DNA of 64,000 nucleotides from Mesorhizobium sp. Pch-S (lineage in GTDB: Bacteria; Pseudomonadota; Alphaproteobacteria; Rhizobiales; Rhizobiaceae), in the NCBI RefSeq assembly GCF_004136315.1, contig NZ_CP029562.1, forward strand, positions 3,371,501 to 3,435,500, written 5' to 3'. This document shows, piece after piece, positions 43,763-52,093 of the stretch. Below the pieces are notes generated by a model. It was given only the letters and a program-made list of their open reading frames with translations. It was not told the origin of the DNA and did not search any database. A program made the position numbers and the translations under genes. The first letter of the stretch is position 1. Each line of letters opens with the position of its first letter.

Positions 43763-44281
43763 CTATCCAGGCAAGGCAGTGGTGCTCAGTTTGCGTTCGA
43801 CTACAACGAGCGTCGGGTCATCAGGATCGGTCGAAACCGTAAAGCCCATCTCGCGCTCGAGTTCGATTGTGGCATGGTTCTCGCGGTCCTCAATCGACTG
43901 TAGCGTTTCGAGGCCTTGCTCTTGAGCATAACGCGCGAGATGGCGCAGGAACTCCCAGCCGACACCGAGATGCTTGCGGTCCTGACGGATGCAGATTGCG
44001 ACCTCGCCGCGCTTTCCTGTTGCATCGCTGGCGAGCGTGGCCACTGCAATCAGCATGCCGTCGGTGGAAAAGGCAAGGAAGTTGTGAATGCTCGCATCAT
44101 CGGAGCGAGTCATCGCCACCAGGCGCTCATGAGATACTTGCTTCATCGTGCCCAGGAAGCGGAAACGCAGATCCTCGGGGGTAACATGCTTGAAGAATTC
44201 GGCCACGACCGGTTCATCTGCAAGACGCGCGCGGCGGATGTCAAAACGAAATCCGGAGTGGGTGGTCAGCGTGGTCTTCAT
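43763..44281 (-). CDS. GNAT family N-acetyltransferase
   Basis: 172 residues with the acetyl-CoA fold: FDIRRARLADEPVVAEFFKH, VTPEDLRFRFLG, the pyrophosphate loop RQDRKHLGVGWEFLRHLARY and a C-terminal NHATIELEREMGF. It resembles the GNAT tail of the acyl-CoA synthetase at 48682 (SPDDLRLRFL), so it may acetylate proteins. Directly downstream of the fixK-like gene, 41 bases apart, on the same strand. Confidence 0.88.
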   Translation of the reverse strand: MKTTLTTHSGFRFDIRRARLADEPVVAEFFKHVTPEDLRFRFLGTMKQVSHERLVAMTRSDDASIHNFLAFSTDGMLIAVATLASDATGKRGEVAICIRQDRKHLGVGWEFLRHLARYAQEQGLETLQSIEDRENHATIELEREMGFTVSTDPDDPTLVVVERKLSTTALPG

Positions 44282-44322
44282 CGTCCTTCTCCACGGTTGG
44301 ATATGATGCGTTTCGAGCGATC

Positions 44323-44970
44323 TCATTCGCCCATGGCGCGCAGGGTATCCCGCTTGAGCATCTCGATCCGGCGAAGGCTGTGGAGGCGAATGACGCCCTT
44401 TTCCTTCAACCGGCTGAAGACGCGCGAGACGGTTTCGATGGTAAGGCCAAGATAGTCTCCGATGTCGATGCGAGACATCGGCAGATCTATCTGCCGTAAA
44501 TCCCCTTGGCGCTCGGCCATGTCGAGCAGGAAAGCGGCGACGCGTTCGATCGCGTTCTGGCGACCCAGCACGAGCAGATGTTCCTGTGCTCTGGTCAATC
44601 CCTTGAGCGCGAGAGGCAGGAGGTGGTGGGACAGGTCCGTTCCCGAGCCGATGCGGAAGACGCGCACACTGGTCGAGTTGATCGCCTCGGCGAAGAAATG
44701 ATGCATGGCGTCGCCTTCAAAACCGAAGGTCTCGCCTGCAAAGTGAAAAGCACTGATCTGCCTGCGTCCATCGGCGAGTAGCCTGTAGACGCGGACAGCG
44801 CCGAACTCGACTTCGTAAATGGCTTTCACTTTTTCGCCTTGGGCATAGATTTCCGCGCCGGGCGAAAAGAAGCTCACCGGTTGTATCGCCGATCCTTCGA
44901 ATAAGGCTGTTGGTGCTTGCCGGGGAAACACTGACGGCAATTCGATATTGGCAGAAGTCTGTGCGTACAT
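44323..44970 (-). CDS. fixK: FixK-like Crp/Fnr transcriptional regulator
   Basis: 215 residues. N-terminal cyclic-nucleotide-type beta-roll (FFSPGAEIYAQGEKVKAIYE, FHFAGETFGFEGDAMHHFF), dimer helix (AQEHLLVLGRQNAIERVAAFLL) and a winged helix with recognition helix TIETVSRVFSRLKEKGVI. The E..SR pattern is that of Fnr-type proteins that read TTGA half-sites. It has no N-terminal cysteine cluster, so it is FixK-like and not an oxygen sensor by itself. It is the likely activator of the twelve boxes found in this half of the window. Confidence 0.88.
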   Translation of the reverse strand: MYAQTSANIELPSVFPRQAPTALFEGSAIQPVSFFSPGAEIYAQGEKVKAIYEVEFGAVRVYRLLADGRRQISAFHFAGETFGFEGDAMHHFFAEAINSTSVRVFRIGSGTDLSHHLLPLALKGLTRAQEHLLVLGRQNAIERVAAFLLDMAERQGDLRQIDLPMSRIDIGDYLGLTIETVSRVFSRLKEKGVIRLHSLRRIEMLKRDTLRAMGE

Positions 44971-45040
44971 GGCTGTGATCCCAGTGAACTTGTCACAACA
45001 GCAATCGCGCGAATCCCGGGCCGCCGAAATTCGGTTCTAT

Positions 45041-45060
45041 CCGTAGGGGAAACTACGTAG
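45041..45060 (-). promoter_or_regulatory. candidate FixJ binding site upstream of fixK
   Basis: On the minus strand the sequence reads CTACGTAGTTTCCCCTACGG, 71-90 bases upstream of the fixK-like ATG. Its CTACGTAG differs by one base from the FixJ in vitro consensus GTAMGTAG. Position and sequence suit FixJ control of fixK; the consensus is recalled and not checked. Confidence 0.45.
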
Positions 45061-45112
45061 CGGGAGCACCACAGCGCTGCTGGGCGGCAAAAACGAGGGC
45101 GAACCGAGGCGA

Positions 45113-45126
45113 TTGACGACGATCAA
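45113..45126. promoter_or_regulatory. FNR/FixK box upstream of small protein and alcohol dehydrogenase
   Basis: TTGACGACGATCAA, exact TTGA-N6-TCAA, 58 bases before the ATG at 45184, which opens a two-gene transcript. Confidence 0.82.
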
Positions 45127-45183
45127 GGCACGCGCCACCCACTGCTGCAATCATGAGCCAGGTCTGACAAAAGGAGCCTGTTC

Positions 45184-45345
45184 ATGTCTGCCGGTCTCAT
45201 CACCATCTATGCCGCGCTGCTGGGCCTTGCCTATCTCGCCGGCACGGGACTCTATTTCGAAATGACAGATATGCATAAGCGCCAGAGTCTTACATTCGGT
45301 CGCAAGATTTTGCCTCGATGCGTGAAAATCCAGCGCCGCAGCTAG
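45184..45345 (+). CDS. 53-residue membrane protein leading the adh operon
   Basis: Starts MSAGLITIYAALLGLAYLAG with one membrane helix, then a basic tail (GRKILPRCVKIQRRS). AAAGGAGCC precedes the ATG, and the stop is four bases before the dehydrogenase gene. Directly behind a FixK box, it is a plausible low-oxygen small protein; function unknown. Confidence 0.65.
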   Translation: MSAGLITIYAALLGLAYLAGTGLYFEMTDMHKRQSLTFGRKILPRCVKIQRRS

Positions 45346-45349
45346 ATCC

Positions 45350-46333
45350 ATGAAGGCGATGGTGTTGGACAGGCCACGTACGGCCCTGGTTCTTGTCAAT
45401 CGCCCTGACCCGACCCCTGGACCAGGCGAAATCAGGGTGAGGGTTGAAGCATGCGCTGTCTGCCGGACCGACCTGCATGTCGTCGACGGCGAGTTACCAT
45501 GTCCCAAGAGTCCACTCGTACCCGGCCACGAAATCGTCGGCGTCGTCGACCTCATCGGTGAGGGAGTGGCGCCGAGCCGGCTCGGTCAGCGTGTCGGCAT
45601 TCCCTGGCTTGGACACACATGTGGGCGTTGCAGCTACTGCACGCGTGCGGCTGAAAACCTCTGCGACCAACCTCTGTTTACCGGCTACACGCGCGATGGC
45701 GGTTTTGCCAGTCACGTCATCGCAGATGATGCCTTCGCATTCGATCTCGACGCGGCTGCAAATCCGGTGGCACTGGCACCGCTGCTGTGCGCTGGCCTCA
45801 TTGGTTGGCGCTGCCTGAAGAAGGCAGGCGATGGTCGACACCTTGGGCTCTACGGCTTCGGGGCGGCTGCGCACATCATCACCCAGGTAGCGCTTTGGCA
45901 GCGGCGCAGGATTTTCGCCTTTACGCGCAGGGGCGACGACCGGGCGCAGGAATTTGCGCGTTCGTTGGGCGCGGAGTGGGTTGGCGCATCCGACGAACTG
46001 CCGCCAGTCAAGCTCGATGCCGCGATCATATTCGCCCCTGTTGGCGAACTGGTACCTGCTGCGTTGCGGGCAGTGTGCAAAGGCGGGCGCGTGGTTTGCG
46101 GTGGCATCCATATGAGCGATATCCCTTCGATGCCCTACGAGCTGCTTTGGCAAGAAAGGGAGGTGCTTTCGGTGGCGAACCTGACGCGTAGCGATGCACA
46201 GGAGTTTTTCCCGATTGCGCAACAGGCAGGAGTGCACACCTACACCACGACCTATCGGCTTGAAGACGCGAACCAGGCGCTCGACGACCTGCGCACGGGC
46301 AGGCTCAACGGGGCTGCGGTTCTGCAGCCTTGA
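45350..46333 (+). CDS. zinc-dependent alcohol dehydrogenase
   Basis: 327 residues of the medium-chain dehydrogenase family. Catalytic zinc ligands in ACAVCRTDLHVVDGEL and PGHEIVGVVD; structural zinc in CGRCSYCTRAAENLC; nucleotide fold near LGLYGFGAAAHI (the loop is GFGAAA, not the classic GxGxxG). Likely reduces aldehydes to alcohols to re-oxidise NADH when oxygen is low. The 3' end overlaps the convergent P-ATPase gene by 29 bases. Confidence 0.9.
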   Translation: MKAMVLDRPRTALVLVNRPDPTPGPGEIRVRVEACAVCRTDLHVVDGELPCPKSPLVPGHEIVGVVDLIGEGVAPSRLGQRVGIPWLGHTCGRCSYCTRAAENLCDQPLFTGYTRDGGFASHVIADDAFAFDLDAAANPVALAPLLCAGLIGWRCLKKAGDGRHLGLYGFGAAAHIITQVALWQRRRIFAFTRRGDDRAQEFARSLGAEWVGASDELPPVKLDAAIIFAPVGELVPAALRAVCKGGRVVCGGIHMSDIPSMPYELLWQEREVLSVANLTRSDAQEFFPIAQQAGVHTYTTTYRLEDANQALDDLRTGRLNGAAVLQP

Positions 46334-48200
46334 TCGCGCGCTTTTGCCTGATGGAGCTTGCATCTGCTCCGCCAAGAGCGCGCAAGGCATTGAGGATCAC
46401 GGCGACATCAATGCCCTCCTGCAGCAGTGCGCCAGCCACCGGCGTAATCATGCCCAAGGCAGCCAAGATCATTGCCGCGCCGGATAGAACCAGCCCGACG
46501 GCGATGCTCTGAAGTGCGATCATCCGCGTATGCTTGGCGATCACCAATGCTTCTGCCACCAGTTGCAGCCTGTCGGTCAAAACGACGACATCGGCCGCTT
46601 CGGATGAAACGGTTCCACCTCTAGCCGCCAAAGCTATGCCGACATCGGCAGCGGCGAGTGCAGGGGCATCGTTGATACCGTCACCGACCATCATTGTCGG
46701 CGCCACGCGCTTTTCTGCTTCAACCGTTCTGACTTTGTCTGCAGGTGTGGCTTTGGAGATTGTGGCATCGAGACCGAGAGAAGCCGCGACTTTATTGGCG
46801 GCTTTGTCGTCATCCCCGGTAAGGAGCATAATCCGGTTCACGCCATGGGCCCGCAACGCATCCAGCGTGTCGTGAACATCAGCCCTGAGCGTGTCGGCGA
46901 AAGTGAATATCCCGGCAAGCTCACCATTCAGGGCCAAGAAGACCCTGAGTACCGCCGCATCGCGATGCTTCTCTTCGCCATCCTGGGCCCAATACGGTAG
47001 CGCTTTGTCGGCGAGGACAAGCGACCTTGAGCCTGCGGCCAAAGTCACGCCGTCGACTTGTCCTTCAAGACCTTCCCCACGATGTTCGCGAACCTGATGC
47101 GGTTGGCAAAGCACAAGGCCTTTCTTGCGTGCGAGCTGGACTATGGTGTTCGCAAGGACATGGTGCGAGGCTTGCTCCAGGGACGCCAACAGCCGCAGAA
47201 GCTCGTCAGCACGCTGATGGGGGGCAATGTCGATCTCAACCAGTTCGGCACCGCCGATGGTCAACGTACCCGTCTTGTCAAAGACGGTGGTCCGTATCCT
47301 GGCAAGGGCCTCCAGGGCGGAACTGCCTTTCATCAGGATGCCTGCTCGCGCGGCACGCGATACGCCACCGATAAAGGCGACCGGCGCCGCCAGGATCAGC
47401 GGGCAAGGCGTCGCCACCACCAAGACTGCGAGGCCGCGGATGGGATCGTTGGAGACATACCAGGCGGCCGCAGCGACCAGCAGGGTGAGTGGAAGCAAAA
47501 GCAGGGCGAGCCGGTCCGCTATACGAATGAACGGCGCTTTGACGGTTTGCGCTGCCGCGACCATGCGCATGATTGCTGCATAGGTGCTTCTTTCGGCGGT
47601 CGCCGAGGCGCGCATGAAAAAACTGTCTCCGGCATTGACGGTACCACTGCGCAACGGCTCGAGGGCGCTCCGTCGCACGGGCAAAGGCTCCCCCGTTACG
47701 GCGGATTCATCGAGAAGGGCTGCGGCATCAGTCAAGGTGCCATCAACCGGAAGCAATTCCCCGGCATGCACCAAGAGTTCGTCACCCACAGCGACCTGAT
47801 CGACCGAGACGGTCTCCGTACCGGTTGCTGACTTCCGATGCGCCACGCGGGGGGCTCGATCGGCCAAAGCGCGCAGGCTTCGCTCTGCACGTCCTCGAGC
47901 AAAGTCTTCCAGTACCGTTCCACCTGCATACATGATGGCGACGACGATCGCCGCCAGAGGCTGGCCAAGACTGAGCCCCGCTGCCATCGAGATGAGCGCG
48001 ATGGCATCGACGCCCACCCGGCCGATCCAGAAATCACGCAGGATCGATATTGCCAGCATGACAACGATTGGCATGGTGGCCACCGTCCAGATCGTTTCCG
48101 GCGGAAGCGGACCCGTGCCGACGAACCAGATCGTCACGCCGCTTGCCAATCCCAGAACGGCGAAAGCCAGGAGTGCACGCCGCAATATCGATTCTTTCAT
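46305..48200 (-). CDS. heavy-metal (P1B) type ATPase without N-terminal metal domain
   Basis: 631 residues from ATG 48200. Actuator motif DESAVTGEPLPV, transmembrane metal motif TPCPLILAAP, phosphorylated Asp308 in FDKTGTLTIGG, and GDGINDAPAL. It has no N-terminal CxxC domain, and TPC replaces the CPC of copper pumps; the transported metal is therefore unclear. Downstream of a damaged DUF302 gene, 11 bases apart, in one leftward transcript. Confidence 0.88.
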   Translation of the reverse strand: MKESILRRALLAFAVLGLASGVTIWFVGTGPLPPETIWTVATMPIVVMLAISILRDFWIGRVGVDAIALISMAAGLSLGQPLAAIVVAIMYAGGTVLEDFARGRAERSLRALADRAPRVAHRKSATGTETVSVDQVAVGDELLVHAGELLPVDGTLTDAAALLDESAVTGEPLPVRRSALEPLRSGTVNAGDSFFMRASATAERSTYAAIMRMVAAAQTVKAPFIRIADRLALLLLPLTLLVAAAAWYVSNDPIRGLAVLVVATPCPLILAAPVAFIGGVSRAARAGILMKGSSALEALARIRTTVFDKTGTLTIGGAELVEIDIAPHQRADELLRLLASLEQASHHVLANTIVQLARKKGLVLCQPHQVREHRGEGLEGQVDGVTLAAGSRSLVLADKALPYWAQDGEEKHRDAAVLRVFLALNGELAGIFTFADTLRADVHDTLDALRAHGVNRIMLLTGDDDKAANKVAASLGLDATISKATPADKVRTVEAEKRVAPTMMVGDGINDAPALAAADVGIALAARGGTVSSEAADVVVLTDRLQLVAEALVIAKHTRMIALQSIAVGLVLSGAAMILAALGMITPVAGALLQEGIDVAVILNALRALGGADASSIRQKRAIKAAEPQPR

Positions 48201-48211
48201 GCCGGACGACC

Positions 48212-48572
48212 TCACAGTTCGACTATGACTTCCTGCAGCAATTGCTGGACGTCCTCGGAAATGGCGGTGAGCCTCGGATTGGCGATGATCCCCATCGCCG
48301 TGACCGGATCCGCCGCAGCCACCTCGCCCGTGCCAGGTGCCGTTTCTGTCACAATCACATTGCACGGCAACAGCGCTCCGACCTTGTCTTCTGCCAGGAG
48401 CGCGCGCCAGGCAAAATGCGCGTTGCACGTTCCCAACATGATGTATGGCCTGAATTCTTCGCCGAGCTTGGCTTTCATCGTCTGTTGGACATCGATCCTG
48501 GTCAGGACGGCATAGCCCTTCGATCGTCTCAGGGAACTGCAAGGCGAGGCGTTTGCTGAAAGTGTCGGCCAT
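48212..48572 (-). pseudogene. DUF302 protein gene with internal deletion and frameshift
   Basis: The start is intact (MADTFSKRLALQFPETI, with AAGGAGCA upstream of ATG 48572), but the frame then runs on wrongly. The rest of the DUF302 domain (GYAVLTRIDVQQTMKAKLGE, YIMLGTCNAHFAWRALLAED, LLPCNVIVTETAPG) is in another frame down to 48212. About ten codons of the expected helix between the two parts are missing, so a small deletion with a frame change has occurred. An internal ATG at 48478 could still give an 88-residue fragment. Confidence 0.75.
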
Positions 48573-48622
48573 CGGTTGCTCCTTCAGCAACGTCAGCTAG
48601 CGCGCACCGGTCGGGGCGCGCA

Positions 48623-48636
48623 TTGATCCAGCGCAA
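48623..48636. promoter_or_regulatory. degenerate FNR/FixK box
   Basis: TTGATCCAGCGCAA: TTGA-N6-GCAA, one mismatch. It lies 51 bases from the DUF302 start and 46 from the acyl-CoA synthetase start, where a functional box would be expected. Confidence 0.45.
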
Positions 48637-48681
48637 GGAATGATTGGCCGCATTTGCGGAAACTGGCGACGGGAGCAAGCG

Positions 48682-51426
48682 ATGACTGTCCGGAACCTCG
48701 AATATGCCATCTCGCCACGATCAGTCGTTGTCGTGGGAGCATCCGAACGCGTAGCGTCAGTCGGCAAGGTCGTATTCGACAACATCACAAGCGGCGGGTT
48801 TGCGGGTGAGATATGGCCGCTCAACCCGAAATACACACAACTGCGTGGCCATCGCTGCTACGCGAAGGTTGCCGACCTGCCAGGCATCCCCGACCTGGCC
48901 GTGATCGCAACTCCGCCGATCACCGTTCCCGCTCTCGTGCGGGAGCTGGGTGAGAAGGGAACACGTGCAGCCGTTGTCATCACAGCGGGTCTCACCAGCA
49001 GCGGCGGTCTGCTCGAGGCAATGCTCGATGCAGCCAAACCCTCGCTAATGCGCATCATCGGCCCGAACACGGTAGGACTGATGATCCCGCCGATAAAACT
49101 CAATGCCAGTTTTGCCCATATGCCTGCCCGGCCAGGCAACATCGCCTTGCTCTCACAATCGGGAGCCATCGCCACATCGCTGATCGATTGGGCTGCGGAG
49201 AACGGCGTCGGCTTTTCCAGGATCCTCTCACTGGGGGACATGGCTGACGTCGATGTCGGGGACTGCCTCGACATGCTGGCCGGAGACGTCCACACGCGCG
49301 CGATCGTGATGTATCTCGAAACGATCACCAACCCACGCAAGTTCATGTCGGCGGCGCGCGCGGCCGGCCGCCTCAAACCGGTCATCGGCATCAAGCCGGG
49401 ACGGCACGAACAGGCCGCCAAAGCGGCAACGACCCATACGGGGGCGCTTGCGGCTGCAGACAAGGTCGTCGAGGCCGCGTTTGGGCGGGCAGGGGTACTG
49501 CGCGTGAATGACCTGGGCGAACTGCTTGATGCCGCCGAGATGCTTGCCCATCACAAGCCACTGGAACAGGCTCGGGTCGGCATCATCACAAATGGCGGAG
49601 GAGCCGGCGTTCTTGCGATTGACCGGCTCATGGATCGCGGCGGTGAACTGGCTGAGCTTGCCGCGCCAACGATCGAGCGGCTCAACGTGGTGCTGCCCGC
49701 CACCTGGTCCCGTGCAAACCCGATCGACATCATCGGTGACGCGAAGCCCGAACGCTACAGGGCAGCATTGGAAGCGCTGGCCGAAGACCCGCAGACCGAT
49801 GTGATCCTGGTGATGAACTGTCCGACGGGGCTTGGCTCCTCGACCGAAGCCGCCAAGGTCGTCGCTGAACTTGGCGATGGTGGTCGGATTTCCGGAAAGC
49901 CGCTGCTTGCCTGCTGGCTTGGTGAGCATAGCGCTCGCGCAGGTCGCGCCATCCTGAACGAGGCCGGCATCGCAAATTTCGGAACACCCGAGGACGCGGC
50001 GACCGCGGCGTCGTATCTGTGCGAATGGTCGCGCGTCCAGCGCGCGCTTCTGCGCGTCCCGTCCGCCGGGCGAGCGGCGCCTATGGATTGCAAGGAGGCG
50101 GTCTATCCGATCCTGCGGCAGGCCGCGGCTGAAGGGCGTCGCATGCTGACGGAACCGGAAGCCAAGGCCGTCATCGCCTTCTATGGCATGGATATTCCAC
50201 AAACCATCATTGCCGGGTCGAGTGCGAAGGTCGCGGAGGCTGCCAATCAGCTTCTCGAGATTTCACCCACGATTGCCGTCAAGCTGCTGTCGAAAACGGT
50301 CTCTCACAAATCGGACGTCGGTGGTGTGGCTCTCAATGTCAGGAGCGCCGATGAGGCCGCACGCGTGGCGAAAGCGATCGAGAACCGTCTTCATGCGGAA
50401 GTGCCCACGGCGCTCCTTGATGGCTTCACCGTCCAGGAAATGATTGAGCGCAAGGATGCGCAAGAACTCATCCTGGGCATGCATCTGGATCCGGTGTTCG
50501 GCCCGGTCATGCTGTTTGGTGCCGGCGGTGTTGCAGTTGAGGTGTTGAATGACACCGCGATTGGATTGCCGCCGCTCGACAACGTGCTTGCAGGGGACCT
50601 CGTCGACAGGACCCGCATAAGCCGTCTTCTGGCGGGCTATCGCGATCGAAAACCGGCAGACCGGGAGGCAATCATCGCCGCGCTGACCAGCCTCTCCCAG
50701 CTGATCGTGGATTTCCCATGCCTTGTTTCCATCGATATCAATCCACTGCTCGTCGATGTGGCAGGCGCGGTCGCCCTCGACGCGCGCATCGAAATCGATC
50801 CAGACCGCGTGGAGGAACAGGGACCAAACCCGGGGCTCTTGATAAGACCCCTTCCAACCGGATGGAGCCGCGATTTCCGGTCGGATGGAATGGCGTTTCA
50901 CATCCGGCCGATTGCTCCGGCAGATGCCGCGCTCTACCCCCAGTTCTTGGCAAAAATCTCGCCAGACGATCTGCGGCTGCGGTTTCTCGCGCCGCGAAAG
51001 AACTTTCCTGATCAGATGCTGAAGCGGTTGACGCAACTCGACTACGACCGTGACATGGCCTTCGCCGTGCTCGAAAAAGACACGGGCATGCTGGCTGCAA
51101 TCGGGCGTCTATGCTGCGACCCTGATCATACAAGCGGTGAATACGCCCTTCTCGTGCGCACAGACCTTCAAGGTCACGGAGTGGGATGGCACCTGCTCAG
51201 TCAGATCGTCGACTACGCCAGGGCCGAGCGTCTCGCCAGGATTGAGGGCATCGTCCTCAACGAGAATCAAAAAATGCTCGCCATGTGCCGGGAGTTCGGC
51301 TTCTCAGTGGCACATCTTCCCAACGAGCCCGGACTGTCGGCGGTCAGTCTTGAGATCAACCCGCCCGAACCACGATCTTGGGGCTTGGGTGTTTTCCCGA
51401 CCAGTTCTGTGTCGAGTGGGAGATGA
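48682..51426 (+). CDS. ADP-forming acyl-CoA synthetase fused to GNAT domain
   Basis: 914 residues: CoA-binding domain (SPRSVVVVGASERVASVGK), succinyl-CoA-ligase-like domain with a His in TTHTGALAAADK (His252), ATP-grasp domain (about 480-700), and a C-terminal GNAT (GEYALLVRTDLQGHGVGWHL). Proteins with this layout include the lysine acetyltransferase Pat/PatZ and acetate-CoA ligases that make ATP from acyl-CoA. The retained His, lost in PatZ as I recall it, supports a working synthetase. ATG 48682 is preferred (GGGAG upstream). Confidence 0.88.
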   Translation: MTVRNLEYAISPRSVVVVGASERVASVGKVVFDNITSGGFAGEIWPLNPKYTQLRGHRCYAKVADLPGIPDLAVIATPPITVPALVRELGEKGTRAAVVITAGLTSSGGLLEAMLDAAKPSLMRIIGPNTVGLMIPPIKLNASFAHMPARPGNIALLSQSGAIATSLIDWAAENGVGFSRILSLGDMADVDVGDCLDMLAGDVHTRAIVMYLETITNPRKFMSAARAAGRLKPVIGIKPGRHEQAAKAATTHTGALAAADKVVEAAFGRAGVLRVNDLGELLDAAEMLAHHKPLEQARVGIITNGGGAGVLAIDRLMDRGGELAELAAPTIERLNVVLPATWSRANPIDIIGDAKPERYRAALEALAEDPQTDVILVMNCPTGLGSSTEAAKVVAELGDGGRISGKPLLACWLGEHSARAGRAILNEAGIANFGTPEDAATAASYLCEWSRVQRALLRVPSAGRAAPMDCKEAVYPILRQAAAEGRRMLTEPEAKAVIAFYGMDIPQTIIAGSSAKVAEAANQLLEISPTIAVKLLSKTVSHKSDVGGVALNVRSADEAARVAKAIENRLHAEVPTALLDGFTVQEMIERKDAQELILGMHLDPVFGPVMLFGAGGVAVEVLNDTAIGLPPLDNVLAGDLVDRTRISRLLAGYRDRKPADREAIIAALTSLSQLIVDFPCLVSIDINPLLVDVAGAVALDARIEIDPDRVEEQGPNPGLLIRPLPTGWSRDFRSDGMAFHIRPIAPADAALYPQFLAKISPDDLRLRFLAPRKNFPDQMLKRLTQLDYDRDMAFAVLEKDTGMLAAIGRLCCDPDHTSGEYALLVRTDLQGHGVGWHLLSQIVDYARAERLARIEGIVLNENQKMLAMCREFGFSVAHLPNEPGLSAVSLEINPPEPRSWGLGVFPTSSVSSGR

Positions 51427-51552
51427 TGCTTGGCGCGGTGCATAAGGCGTTTTGCCATATTTGCGGGAGAATTCGAGCCAAATTCCGTCGAAATCCAGTC
51501 GCTTATTCGATTTTCTTGGTGGTCATTGCGTCCTATATTTAGGAGTTGTGAA

Positions 51553-52050
51553 ATGTCTGAAAATAGACTCGGCTACTCATCTTATCAGATTGCGCTGCAT
51601 TGGTGCATTGCTGCGCTGGTGTTGTTTCAGCTGTTCTTCGGGGAGAGCATGACCACGGTGGTCGATGCCACCGAGGAGGGGCATGTCGTAACGGGGGCCG
51701 ATCAGGCCCTCGGCTCGGCCCATTACTGGGTCGGCTTGATCATTCTCGTCCTGGTCCTCATGCGGCTTGGCTTGCGGTTTGCTTCAGGCGCGCCCGTGCC
51801 AGCAGATGCGGGTCCAAGGTGGATGCAGGCCGCGGCTCGGGCCTCCCATGCGCTCTTTTACGTCCTGCTGCTGGCGACCCCGATCGCTGGTCTTCTTGCC
51901 TTCTATCTCGGCGATCCGTGGGGTGACATTCACTCCCTCGGCAAGCCGGCTTTCATCATCCTGATTGTGGCCCATGTGACGGCAGCTCTCTACCATCACT
52001 TCTGGTTGCGCGACGGCACCCTCAAGAAAATGATGGTACCGGCGCGATAG
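51553..52050 (+). CDS. cytochrome b561 family protein
   Basis: 165 residues, four membrane helices, with haem-ligand histidines in SYQIALHWCIAALVLFQ, SAHYWVGLIILVLVL, SHALFYVLLL and AHVTAALYHHFWLRDGT. Di-haem membrane cytochromes of this type pass electrons between quinol and periplasmic partners. AGGAG lies 8 bases before the ATG. No FixK box seen upstream. Confidence 0.9.
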   Translation: MSENRLGYSSYQIALHWCIAALVLFQLFFGESMTTVVDATEEGHVVTGADQALGSAHYWVGLIILVLVLMRLGLRFASGAPVPADAGPRWMQAAARASHALFYVLLLATPIAGLLAFYLGDPWGDIHSLGKPAFIILIVAHVTAALYHHFWLRDGTLKKMMVPAR

Positions 52051-52093
52051 TGGATCGCAAAACCGACCGGCGATTTCCGATGCGCCCTCAGCG

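Noticed and set aside
44970..45000. TGTGACAAGTTCACT-like palindrome before fixK
   Set aside because: It does not match the FixK box and the Crp-type spacing is off by one; may be chance.
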